Of a stretch of DNA of 64,000 nucleotides, positions 21,131 through 31,189 are shown one piece after another. Under the pieces are notes generated by a model that searched no databases, was not told where the DNA came from, and saw only the letters and a program-made list of their open reading frames with translations. The stretch lies in assembly GCA_011947345.1 (NCBI GenBank), contig JAAVTG010000545.1, forward strand, positions 310,001 through 374,000. The letters run 5' to 3'. A program made the translations under genes and the position numbers. How positions within the stretch are numbered: the first letter of the stretch is position 1; the number at the start of each line of letters is the position of its first letter. This DNA is from Phytophthora quininea (Eukaryota > Oomycota > Peronosporomycetes > Peronosporales > Peronosporaceae).

Positions 21131-22982
21131 TCACTTATAGTTGTCGAACCGCAGAATACTGTCATTGCCATTGTGTGTCAGTGGGAACCCCAGGATCACA
21201 ATGGTGACGTAGAATTTGGCCTGGACCGGTATGAGCTGCGAGTACAGCACAAACGCTAGCTGGTCGAGCCCCCAAATGCCCAGTCGCTTCCGAATCAGCA
21301 CCAGGTAGATGCTCAGAAACACAATTTCCACCGCACAAAGCAGCAATAGTCGCTGCACGGCTGCATCGACGGCTTCGCGCGTTGTTAGATAGACGAGCGT
21401 GGCGAAGTATTGACGATTGGTCAGTCGGAATACGATGAGCAAGTAGATCACTACAACACAAAGCCAAACACCGTGAGATTGACCAAAGAACACTGACCCC
21501 ACAACACGTACCATAAAACAGCGTCATACAAATGGTGATGTACGACCGCAGCAAGATGATTTCGGTCTGGTGAAGAGATTTGGCAACCTCATGGACGACA
21601 GCTTCGCGAGTGACCAGCTTTTCATTGCCCCGCTCCCAGGCGAGGGGCATGCTGTTTGTCGTAGGATTTATCTCGATGGAACCCCGAGAAGACAACCGCA
21701 AAACGCGGTCGGTAACATGATGCTTCAACTTGACACCATCGTTCCATGGCATAATGCTTGAAAACGCGAGTGATATTTTCCGCTCGGAATCGATTGGTTT
21801 GGAGATTGGTGCGTTCCGTACCGCGTCAGGGGTTTGTAGAGTCCCGTGAGCTGCGATTTGAGTTTTTCTAGTGACTCTATTAGCAGCATTGTACCTTGAC
21901 GCAGCTCCCAGTACTTCTTTGTGCGTCTCCATGAATGCTGCCCCCTGATACCCAGGATACGTGGACATAAACAATGATGGCCTTCTCCAGTGTAAGTTCT
22001 GCGCGATACGAAGCTCCTGAGCGGATTCCAAGGCAACGCGCACATGATCCTCCGTACCGAGGCCTTCAGCATTTGCTCTTGCTTGGGTAATGCTGTATGA
22101 GTCCGCCAATATATACCGATAGTTGACCACCATTTGACCAGTGTTGAACAGCACCACGACTGCCAGAGTCTCGAGAGACTTAGAGTTCTGCAAGATCATA
22201 GCGGTGAACAAGATATGGTAGAGATGGCCCACACAACACGTGATGACACCGACGAGGTCATAGTCGTCTCTTGCTACGAGCCAAAGCGCGTAACGCACCG
22301 AGAGTTTAATCACGGGAAGCAAAACAGATAGCCACATCTGCTGCGTCGACGTGAGCACCATGAATAAGGCCGTGAAGACAGGATACACCAAGATCGGCAA
22401 CGTCTCCATGCCCAGCCACTGGTTCACCTTGTCACTTAAGGCATGGAATTGCGGGTCATCCGGCAGCTGTCGGAAGAAGATAAGTCTCCCGCTGATAACC
22501 AACGGAATGATCATTGTGAACTGGCTGAAGGGGACAGGGAAAACCTTCGCAGCCAGCGAGATTATCGCGTTAAAGGCGATCCCGACAGCGCCCTGAAATA
22601 ATCCGTACACTGTCAACGCTCGGACGGAGTTCAGCGGGAACCCAGGAACGCAATTCAGCTTCAACAAGGCGGGGGCGATGCTGCTGCAAATGGCGGTGAG
22701 AAATGTCCGTAGCTGGTAGCAACCTGAGCTCCAAAATCCGTTGGCCGTGGGCTCCAGAGGAATGCACTCCAGCAGCAAGTTGAAGACTAGAAAAGGCAGC
22801 GGCGTCAAGAAGAGAATCCCCGCCATTTTCCACCCAGAAGTTTCTTGTCGGAACCTCTCGAAGCCGTCGAGTTTGCTTACAGTGTATTGTCCAGGTAGTC
22901 GCCCCGCGAAGCTGTTGATGCCTCTCACAACTCTCGCAGCACAATCCAATACACATGCTTGCGGAGATGTCTTCTTTTCCAT
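21131..22982 (-). CDS. Polytopic membrane protein family, paralogue 4, intact
   Basis: Two exons, 22982-21512 and 21450-21131, with a 61-bp phase-1 intron (GTACGT...TTGTAG) at the same place as in its neighbours; 596 aa from MEKKTSPQACVLDC. The frame is open further upstream to a Met at 23105. Hydrophobic segments include AGILFLTPLPFLVFNLLLE, LTVYGLFQGAVGIAFNAII, LPILVYPVFTALFMVL, MWLSVLLPVIKLSVRYALWL and LLLLCAVEIVFLSIYLVLI. Family blocks: GQYTVSKLDGFERFRQE, FPVPFSQFTMIIPLVISGR, VGHLYHILFTAMILQNSKSL, LHQTEIILLRSYITI. A hydrophilic loop of about 130 residues precedes the conserved C-terminal part. With paralogue 5 it forms a subgroup (RxLPxDPQFHAxS) distinct from 1-3. Confidence 0.85.
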
Positions 22983-23105
22983 CCCGATTGTGGTGGTCGC
23001 CGTAAAAAATAATGATAATGAAAATAGTCGGCGTCCAACGACTTGCTTTGCTATTTGCAGTGAGTGACAAAGTGGTGAGGACACCCACTGGTGTTTGGTC
23101 AGCAA

Positions 23106-24858
23106 TTACTCTGCCCTTGATGGTCGGAGAGGGAGCAGTTTGTCATTGCCAAATTGTGCCAGTGGAAACCCGAGAATCGCAACGGTCAAGTGCAGAAGTG
23201 TAGCTTGCACAAGTACCCGCTGGGACCACAACACAAAAGCGAGCTGGTACATACCCGACACGTGCAGATGCCGCGCAATCAGAGCGAGATAAATCCCCAT
23301 GAAAGCAAGCTCCATAGCACAAAGCAGCAATAACCGAGAGGCGGTATCGCCCACCGCCTGGAAAGTCGTCATGGCAGCTTGAGTCGCAAAGTACCGGCGG
23401 TTTGGCAGCCAGAACACTGCAACCAAGTAGATCACTACGATGCAATGAGAAATATAAGTTACGGTAATAGCGTCTGAAAATCTCATGACCGCAGCAGCAA
23501 GACAACTCACCATAAAACAGCGTCATGTAAATCGAGATGCACGACCTCAGCACAATGATCTCGCTTTGATGGAGACCCGACGCGACATTGCATACAAAAT
23601 GTTCACGATGGACATTTGGGTCTGCATCTCGCGCTCCAGCTACCCAAGCACTCGGAGTACTCAATGTTTGTGTGGCCTCCACTGCTGGCTGCTCGGTCAT
23701 GGCTGGGTCTGAACGCAGAGTGATTTGGCGAGATAGCTTTCGAGTTTCACTCCACGGCAATACACGTGACAGCCTGGTCCACCCAGAAACTGGAGACCTA
23801 GCATCGGTCGGCAACACGTCTTCGTATCTTGCTAAAAAGTCCGTTCTGCAATACCCCGGATACGTTGAGAGCAGCTGCGACGGTATTTTGTTGTGCAGTT
23901 CGCGGGCGATAGCTGGTTCCAGCGCAATACGTAGCGCACAGCCAATTTCATCGCCCACGACTTCATCCGATTTGACAAGCTTCGATTTGGCGCCTTGGAT
24001 CTTTCGTGCATCGTTGAGAATGTAGCGGCAGTTTAACAGCATCTTGCCAACCCCCAGCAGCACGACAATCCCCATCGTCTTCAATGACTTGGAATTCTGC
24101 AGGATCATGGCGATGAAGAGCACGTGGTAGAGGTGGCCAACGCAGCAGACCATGAAGGCCGTGAAGTCACTATCGTCCTTGGTGATGGTCCAGAATACCC
24201 GTCGCATGGTGATTTTAAGAACTGGAAGCAGACACGAAGCCCAAAATTGCTGCGTTTGAGAAAGCGCCATGAACGCCACCGTGAACGCAGGGTAGATTAG
24301 CACCGGAAGAATCTCGACAGTGACCAAGAAGTTGATCTTGTTGCTCTGCGCGTGGAATTGAGGGTCCTTCGGCAGATGCCGATAGAACAAGATTCTCCCG
24401 ACGATGACCATGGGGACGATACCACAGAATTGGTTGAAAGGTACAGGGAAAATATCGGCGGCGACAGATATAACGGCATTGGTAGCGAGATACACGAGAG
24501 CTTGAAACGTAGCCAGCTGCAATAAAACCCGAGGCGAGTTCACTGGCATGTCAGGGACGCAGTTCACTTTGATTAATGCTGGAGAGAGACTCGTGAAGAA
24601 CCCTGACCAAAACATCCGCACTTGAAAACAGCCCGATCCTCTTAAACCTGTAGCGGGGTCGTTCAATGGAATACACTCGATGAGGAGGTTAAACAGCAAA
24701 CATGGAAACGGGGTGAGGAATAAAATCGCAGCCACCGTATTCGGCGATGTCTCGCGGCGGAACCTGTCAAAGCAGGCCAATTTGCTGACAGTAAACTGCC
24801 CAGGCAAGCGATCGAATCGGCCATAAAGCCACCGGGAGACTGCTCTGCACATTTTCAA
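23106..24858 (-). CDS. Polytopic membrane protein family, paralogue 5, intact
   Basis: Two exons, 24858-23511 and 23434-23106, joined by a 76-bp phase-1 intron (GTGAGT...TCGTAG) after LFYG; 558 aa. Starts MKMCRAVSRWLYGRFDRLPG; a second Met two codons later is also possible. Same layout as paralogue 4: GQFTVSKLACFDRFRRETS, FPVPFNQFCGIVPMVIVGR, HLPKDPQFHAQSNKINFL, QQFWASCLLPVLKITMRR, VGHLYHVLFIAMILQNSKSL, a hydrophilic loop, then LHQSEIIVLRSCISIYMTLF and the exon-2 block WLPNRRYFATQAAMTTFQA, QLAFVLWSQRVLVQATLLHL. The end of the tandem cluster. Function unknown. Confidence 0.85.
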
Positions 24859-25135
24859 TACGTAGGCGCAAGGTCTATCTGTTTTTGGGTATCAGCATGA
24901 AATGGTTGCACGACGTCCGATCCAGCCTCGACACGGGCTTGGGAATGCAAACCTTGCAGCGACAATGTGGTCATTTCTCAAACTGCTGCGAGCTCCGGTC
25001 GGCCTCACTATCCCTGCACTTGACGTGATCTCCTAGAAAATAAATTTCCAGCTGCCTCAAAATGGAGCAACAGTTTCTTCCCCGCTTTGAATAGCGATTT
25101 GAAAGCGCCATCGTAACTCATCCTTCTGCCTCTTT

Positions 25136-26340
25136 GTGCACAAGAAGCCTTCGATGTGGATTGCAAAGTTGGTGACTTTTACGGCCACTCTCGTTGTTGC
25201 GCAGAGTCACAGCCGTGACACAATCGGAGACCAGTCTGCAATTGACGATCAAACTTTCGCTGGTGCTGAGCTTGGAATCGCCGTGGGCTTAGATGGAGTG
25301 GCCGGGATTGACTGCATTGCACCGTCCAATTGCGAAGTAGTGCCGTATGACCCAGTGTGCGGATCCGACGGCGTCACTTACGCCAACGACTGCGAATTTG
25401 TGACCCAATTCTGCTCGACTTCGCGAACTCCCGGGACTTTATTCATCCAAGCAGTCGGAGAATGCTCGCCGGATCCCATTAAAGCAAAGAGTGAACGAGA
25501 AGTGTTACCCATCGACATTACCCCAGCTCCGAGCACCGACAATCAACCTGTCCCCGACACCGATTTAATGACAGTCTTTTGCTCGCTGACGTGCAAGCTG
25601 ACTCCGGACCCAGTGTGCGGCAGCGACGGCGTCACGTATATCAACGACTGCCACCTTTTATCTTCCAAGTGCGAAAACCCCAAACTCGAGAAAGACTCTG
25701 ACGGCCCGTGTGAGAAGGAAGAAGTCATTCTGCAAGTACTGGAGGTTAACGCGGGACTCTCCACGCCAGCCCCCGAAAAGTGCAACCCAATGTGCGACCG
25801 CGTGTATGATCCAGTTTGCGGGTCGGACGGGATCACTTACGCCAATGCATGCTTGCTGGAATACGCAGCATGTCGAAACCCAAATGTGAAGGCCTTTGGA
25901 ACAGGAAAATGCCCTCTAAACATGCAAGCAGCTCGAGCTAGCAACCCCAGCGGCAATGTCGGCGGAGCATCATGTGTACCAGGGCCTTGTCCTTACATGT
26001 ACGCGCCTGTGTGCGGCTCGGACGGTCAAACTCACGACAATCTCTGTTTTTCTCCAACGCCCGCTGTGAACACGGACTGCACGCTCTCACGATCTTACAC
26101 GAAGGAGAATGCGATGCCGACACGGTGCTCACTTGCGAGACTATGACGTGCCCGCCTTTCTCCGAGTGCCGAGAGCAGCTAGAGGCCGATGGATCCGTCG
26201 TTGCTTACTGTGCTGATGTTTGCTCGCCCGATCGCTGTAGCGACCGTGAAGACTGCAAACTCGTCGACTCGGACTGCTTCACAGCGCCGTGCTCGCCCAT
26301 CGCCATGTGTGTCCCCAAGGTGGTTGATCAATACGACTAG
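25136..26340 (+). CDS. Secreted Kazal-type serine protease inhibitor with four Kazal domains (one frameshift)
   Basis: A hydrophobic signal segment (MWIAKLVTFTATLVVAQS, Met at 25154; first Met at 25136) precedes four Kazal-like domains, each with the core PVCGSDGxTYxNxC. Cores: VPYDPVCGSDGVTYANDC (about 25350), PDPVCGSDGVTYINDC (25600), VYDPVCGSDGITYANAC (25800) and YAPVCGSDGQTHDNLC (26000). In the fourth the frame breaks at CTGTTTTTCTCC (about 26042-26050). One more T gives CFFSNARCEHGLHALTIL and a Cys-rich tail (CETMTCPPFSECREQ, CSPDRCSDREDCKL) ending VPKVVDQYD at 26340. As written the first frame ends at 26146. Oomycete inhibitors of this type (for example EPI proteins) act on subtilisin-like proteases in the apoplast; that target is inferred from the family. 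Confidence 0.85.
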
Positions 26341-26624
26341 CATTTTACCTTGATAGTGACGTCAGTCTGCCTACAGCTCTTCGAGTCAATCGTTGGTGGA
26401 CCCTTTTCACCGAAAGGGATGACGATAGGAAGTCTTAACAAATTTGCATTCCGTATGCAATTGTTCGGATAGTGAGCGTATTTTGCTTGGCCTTGCATTC
26501 CTTCGTCGACACCAACTAGCAGCTTTCTGCCATGCGGTGGGGAAGGAAGAATGTTTCGTGCTCGATCCATTACTTTCTTCAGCACGGCAGATTTCTAATG
26601 GAGTGCTTTATGCAGCAGAAGTAT
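26341..26624. other. Convergent 3' intergenic region
   Basis: 284 bp between the stop codons of the Kazal gene (plus) and the SLX1 gene (minus). Nothing recognised. Confidence 0.4.
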
Positions 26625-27772
26625 TTAGTCTTCTGTGAGATCAATGACGTCTTCATTCTCTGGCTGTCTTTGCGGTGCAGTTTCTGCTTTATCTTCCAGA
26701 TCCAAAATGTTGTCACTGGGATTCTCCATCCCCGCATCGTCTTCAAACCAATCATCTGCATTATACGGTGCGCCAATGCTGCTTGCAGACGAACTGAGGA
26801 CATCCACCGTTTTCTTGAACGTATCCTCTGCGCCAATATGTGCAGCAGATATTGACGCATCGCCATTTTTGCTCGTCGATCGATTCACTTTCCTCTTTTT
26901 GCTTTCCTGTCGCGCTTCTTCTTTTGCTTCCGTTCTCCGGTAGTGAGCATTTCAACTGCTGCCGGCATTCGGGACAATCTCCAGTCATTGGGTTTTCATC
27001 AATTGACATGGACCGGAAGTGGTCTTTTAGACACTGCGCATGGCACCGCATCGTGCAGTTCTGATTGCAGCACTCCACCACCTCTCGATCTCCGTCTCCA
27101 GTTTCCAGGTCGTCAACTCGACCCGCTAGTGAGAGCTCACAGATGAAGCAGTCCCGAGAACTCGTTGACGTCGCGTCTCTTTCCACACCAGCAAAGTCTC
27201 CAGCACTCGCGTCTCGCAAACGCTCGAGTTGTAGTGCTCCCCCAATGCTCTTGCTGTCTCGTGGATTTCTTCCGAAGTGAAGCTCACAGTCAAGTTGAGG
27301 TCCTTCCAGGGTTCGAGCTTCGTCATCTCCAACATTTCCAGCAGCTTCCTCTTGACCGACCGAGGCGCTCCCAACCCCTTGGAGCCTTTCAGAAACGCTA
27401 GTCGGCTTCTCGTCAACTTGCTCACATGAGGATGCTGCCACACCCACTCAACTAGCAAATAACAGAACAGTTAGTTAAAGAGTTGACCATTTCTTCTTCT
27501 TAACATACATTGCAGCGCTCGAAACTTGCTCGGAAAGCCATGAACGACGGCAATCATCTGCCTACCAACAGAAGCATGAGCAAACAACCGATCAATCCCC
27601 AAATGTGTCGCCTACCAGGGTCTGTTCTTGTGCGTCCGCTTGGCTCCGTTCACCAGCTCCCCATTGTGCTGCCTCAATCGTCTCGTGGGCGACACAGTAA
27701 AGCCCACGTACGTGCAGCGGAGGCGTTGCGGGGCTTGCTGCGGCGTCAGTAAGTAGCACCCGAAAAGGGCAT
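26625..27772 (-). CDS. SLX1: SLX1-type structure-specific endonuclease subunit (GIY-YIG + RING/PHD-like zinc finger)
   Basis: Catalytic subunit of the SLX1-SLX4 nuclease that cuts branched DNA in the nucleus. Exon 1 (27772-27616) reads [40 protein letters not shown]. Introns of 54 bp (27615-27562) and 57 bp (27508-27452) flank a 53-nt exon ([16 protein letters not shown]), and exon 3 begins [12 protein letters not shown], all diagnostic for the GIY-YIG domain. The start needs one more T in the TTTT run after ATGCCC (27772), giving MPFFGCYLL; the exon phases also require that base. A second shift lies between about 27150 and 27245, before the Cys-rich domain ([37 protein letters not shown]). 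A third is near 26940, after which the tail ends [10 protein letters not shown], a classic SUMO-interacting motif. Confidence 0.85.
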
Positions 27773-27813
27773 TGGTCTCCACTGTTCACTCTCTATAAGA
27801 ATTTAAGACCAAG
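27773..27813. promoter_or_regulatory. 41-bp shared region between divergent SLX1 and PSMD9 start codons
   Basis: Only 41 bp separate the two ATGs. The segment has TTGGTCT at its left end and AGACCAA at its right end, so each ATG is preceded by GACCA(A). In between are TTCACTCT, matching the oomycete initiator consensus YCAYTYY, and CTATAAGAA. Transcription of both genes must start inside this segment or within the opposite gene. Confidence 0.55.
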
Positions 27814-28532
27814 ATGGCGGACGTGGTGCAGCAGTACGAGGCCGCTGTGCAGCAGAAGCAGGCGCTCGAGACGGAGATGGAGGCGATAGCGGACGAGTTG
27901 ACGTCGGGCTCGAACCCCGCGGGGTCTCGGGCTCGCTCGTGGACAGCGAGGGCTTCCCCGAGCGGATATCGACGTATACCGGGTGAGGCAACAGCGCCAC
28001 CGCTTGGCGTGTTTGCAGACCGACCACAAGCAAGTGATGAAGCAGATCGAGACGCTGCTGCCAGAGTCAGTTGAGGAGGAGGTGGTTGGTGGGAAAGAGA
28101 TCTAATCGAAGTCTTTTGATCAGAGTGTTCGCAGCCAAGAGCGGCAGCAAGAAGGAAGTGAGTCAAGGAGACACCAAGATGGAAATGGTGGAAGAGTCTA
28201 CAAAAACGGTGAAGCCTGCGGTGAAGGAGACGGTGGTGGAGGTGGTACCGGAGGAGACTCAACTGCTGCCGTTCGCGGTGGTGAGCAGCGTCCAAGCCGA
28301 GTCCCCGGCAGACGCAGCAGGACTCCAACCACAGGATCAAGTGCTCAAGTTCGGCACGGCCGACGCCTCCAACCACCGAGAGCTGGCGGCGGTCAAGGAC
28401 ATTGTGCAGCGCAACGTCGGCAGCGCCATCCGCGTGCTGGTGCGTCGTCAGCAGCAAGTGCTGTCCCTGCAGCTGACGCCGCACTCGTGGCGTGGTCCAG
28501 GCGTGCTCGGCTGTCTGCTGCAGCCGATGTGA
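27814..28532 (+). CDS. PSMD9: 26S proteasome assembly chaperone PSMD9/Nas2 (p27)
   Basis: Assembly chaperone of the proteasome base. The N-terminal coiled coil starts [20 protein letters not shown] at 27814. After SNPAG the reading needs one extra G (GGGG, about 27920) and one extra C (CCCC, about 27958) to continue [48 protein letters not shown], which is the conserved Nas2 N-terminal domain. A 58-bp intron (28066-28123) leads to exon 2, ending in a PDZ domain ([55 protein letters not shown]). Length and domain order match PSMD9. Convergent with RPS14. Confidence 0.88.
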
Positions 28533-28797
28533 ACACCTCACTGTCCGTGCAACTACAGAGCAACAATCCCAGCCAGACTCGTTCTAGTCGTTTTTCTCAA
28601 GCAGAGTGGTTCCATTCCAGACCGAGTCGTCTTACACTAACCCAGTAGAAAGCAGCACCAACCCCACCTGAAAGCCTGTAGAGAGCGCGACGCCACATCC
28701 GGAAGGCTGCCTGCACTTCCCAGCAACGAGACAGCCACGCCAGTAGCTCTGTAACAGACTCGTAAGAGCGAAGACTCCGCTGGTCCAGTCCGTCTGC
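28533..28797. other. Convergent 3' region between PSMD9 and RPS14
   Basis: 265 bp, presumably the two 3' UTRs. No other feature seen. Confidence 0.4.
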
Positions 28798-29437
28798 TTA
28801 GAGACGGCGACCACGGCGACCTCCCTTTCGGCGGGTGCTGTCCGTCGGGATGGGGGTCACGTCCTCGATACGTCCGATCTTCAGGCCATTGCGAGCAAGC
28901 GCACGAAGGGCCGACTGCGCGCCGGGGCCCGGGGTCTTGGTCCGGTTGCCGCCCGTAGCGCGGATCTTGATGTGCAGAGCAGTGACGCCCACCTCCTTGC
29001 ACTTGGCGGCCACGTCCTGGGCGGCAAGCATGGCGGCGTAGGGCGAGGCCTCGTCACGATCGGCCTTGACCTTCATGCCGCCCGTGACACGCACGATCGT
29101 CTCGCGGCCCGACAGGTCCGTGACGTGCACGAACGTGTCGTTGAACGAGGCGAAGATGTGGGCCACGCCGAACACCTGCTCGCCCTCCTTGAGCGTGGGG
29201 CCCACGCGGACCACCTCCTCTACTTCCTTCGTCGCGGTTTTCTTCGACTGGAGAGAAGCAAATAACAAGCAAAGTTAGATACCAAGTTGGAGAGGGTGGC
29301 AAACGCAGGGTTCTGGACGATGGTCTGTGCAACTGGCATGGTCGGGAAGACCGAGACCTCCGCTGTATGGTGGTGTCTGTTGCATGCAGATCCGACCGCT
29401 AGAACCTGCCGGAAAGCGCAGCGCCGCTACGCACCAT
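28798..29437 (-). CDS. RPS14: 40S ribosomal protein S14 (uS11)
   Basis: Cytosolic small-subunit ribosomal protein of 150 aa. Exon 2 (29247-28798) reads [78 protein letters not shown] and ends [12 protein letters not shown], typical of eukaryotic S14. Its first codon is preceded by a CTCCAG acceptor. A 187-bp intron (29434-29248) begins GTGCGT immediately after an ATG at 29437-29435, so exon 1 contributes only the initiator Met. A one-codon first coding exon is common in ribosomal protein genes. No frameshift. Its upstream region is cut short at about 160 bp by the hAT insertion beginning at 29607. Confidence 0.93.
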
Positions 29438-29598
29438 GATGGATTCGGACTTGAAACTGGGAATGACTGGGCCAGTGCAGAGGCGGCCTGAGAGGCGGCC
29501 GGCGGCCAGTCGTTGGCGGAGCCCTAGACTAGGATGATCAAATCTAGGAAACATAATCCTATACTAGGAAACATGGATACAGTTGAAGTGCGCATTTA
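29438..29598. promoter_or_regulatory. Upstream region of RPS14 / original 3' flank of the RBR gene
   Basis: About 160 bp between the RPS14 ATG and the hAT target site. Contains two copies of CTAGGAAACAT (about 29544 and 29563). Before the transposon insertion this was the whole gap between the RBR gene stop codon and RPS14. Confidence 0.5.
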
Positions 29599-29606
29599 GT
29601 CAAGAC
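29599..29606. repeat. hAT target-site duplication, left copy (GTCAAGAC)
   Basis: GTCAAGAC directly abuts the left transposon end and is repeated at 38761-38768 directly abutting the right end. Eight bases is the hAT-type duplication length. Confidence 0.9.
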
Positions 29607-29668
29607 TAGTGATGTTTTGTCCGACGATTTTAACAGATATTGCTGGCGATCAGATAAATTAAATCGAG

Positions 29669-29672
29669 TTAA
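29669..29672. repeat. TTAA target duplication, left
   Basis: TTAA immediately precedes the CCCTTTCACTACCGG terminus; its partner is at 36679-36682. Confidence 0.8.
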
Positions 29673-29769
29673 CCCTTTCACTACCGGTGGGCTGATAGAT
29701 ACTATATACTCAATTTAGTATCACCCAATAAGAGACGCTCATTCCCAGATTTGTAGCCAATGGCAGGCT

Positions 29770-30170
29770 ATGATGGTTCAATGTGCTGGACCAGCCATCT
29801 CCAATAAAACGGACCCATTGGAAATAAAACGCAGCGGAAAATTAGAGACGGTACTAGTAATCTATCCTTCCTCCGTTCAAATTCCCCATCCCCTGTTTGC
29901 CTTGGACGAAATGACAGCACATTCTTGCCGATACTGCCGAGCCAGCCCGTGCGACTGGGAAAGCTACGGCCAAGAGCTAATTGAAAGCCAACATCGTCTC
30001 CTCCACGAGTACAAGGTCCCTCGCCCTCACAACGTGAGCAAGGTGCTGTACCAAGTATACTTTTATCTCAAGAATGGCAGACTTGATCGGACTCCAAGCT
30101 ATCAGTTCCCTGCTTGTATTTCTGCCAGACTGGACAGAGAAGGTAAGATCATATTTCTGATGGATTTATT
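29770..30170 (+). CDS. Cys-rich ORF of unknown function at the left end of the piggyBac-like element
   Basis: The frame from 29770 (MMVQCAGPAISNKTDPLE) includes CRYCRASPCDWESYGQELIE, HRLLHEYKVPRPHNVSK, VLYQVYFYLKNGRLDRTPSY and CISARLDREGK. The C-x2-C-x4-C-x-W pattern followed by an aromatic-rich segment looks like a short zinc-binding motif of the kind seen in many repeat-associated hypothetical ORFs of Phytophthora (from memory). Meaningful coding appears to stop about 30145-30170, where GTAAGATC could be a splice donor; the open frame runs on to 30468 through apparently non-coding sequence and into the inverted-repeat arm. Function not known. Confidence 0.4.
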
Positions 30171-30358
30171 TCGTTGTTCACAGCGTCTCACTTACTCTGA
30201 AAAGCATCAGGATAATCACCAAAATAGTGCTCTGCCGTGTCCGCCCCCGGAGACGCCTTCCCGCGATTTGCTTGGAATTGATCGATCCGAAGCTCCTTTT
30301 CCAATGTATTTCCTTTGTTCCAAGTCATTCTCTAAACGCTGTAAGTCCGGTAACATCG

Positions 30359-31071
30359 CCTCAGGGAGAATTTTACTATCAGGAAGACGCTCGAGTCCAA
30401 GCCGTACCAGTTCCCGACCGAGAACGACGGCGTCGCTCTCATGTGCTCCCCCATCGCAGAACCACTGACCGAGCGTTGCCACGAGATCGGCTCTACACTG
30501 ACGGAGTCATGAGCCGGAGACCGACAACGCCGTGAGCTGCGTCACCCAGCAGGACGTGGTGCTGTTCCTCACATCACCCGGACGACTTGGCTCCCAACGC
30601 CTGGCTGCGCTTTGACGACGGCATCGAGCAGCTCCAGGCCATGTGCAGACTGATGGTGCCTTCCGACTGCAGCCTGTGATGGTCCTCATGGCCTCCTCTG
30701 GCGCCATCATTATGCTGTCCGAGTGTCTCTCGGCAGAGCAGAACGGCGTTGTCTACTCCAACAAGGTGTCAACAAGAACCCCGAGTTATCGGTCGACTAC
30801 ATCCGTCTCGTGGCCAAGGAGTCCTTCTCCTACGCCCCGCCGAGCGACACGCGTGTCATCATCCACTCGACACTCGGGAGGTGCTGTCTGCCGTTTTCAG
30901 CGAAGTGGAGCTCAACAAGGTTTGTGCCAAGTGCGAAGAGGTGACGGCCGAGCTACAGAAGGACCCGCAGTCGGTACTGCTCGACAAGCTCTGGTTCGTG
31001 CAGGAGACGCACCACTTGCCTCTTCAAGACCCCAAGATGGAGATTCCACTGCTGGGCAGCGTCAAGAAGTA
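30359..31071 (+). pseudogene. Unidentified gene fragment in left arm
   Basis: Reads in pieces on the plus strand: ENFTIRKTLESKPYQFPTEN, DGVALMCSPIAEPLTERCHE, a shift near 30510, AVSC/QQDVVLFLTS, PVMVLMASSGAIIMLSECLS, AEQNGVVYSNK, a shift, NPELSVDYIRLVAKESFSYA, a shift, LSAVFSEVELNKVCAKCEEV and the end MEIPLLGSVKK with TAG at 31069-31071. The same fragment is on the right arm, where its 5' part extends beyond the arm. I do not recognise the protein. It is 5'-truncated here at the arm boundary. Confidence 0.55.
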
Positions 31072-31189
31072 GAGAACGAAGTTAGTGAATAGGACGATGA
31101 ATTGTACGGTGACCTGGAGCGCTCTGTGGCACTACCTTGAAAAGACGCGATATCATTTTGACGAACAGCCTTCCCTCGATCATGTTGGA

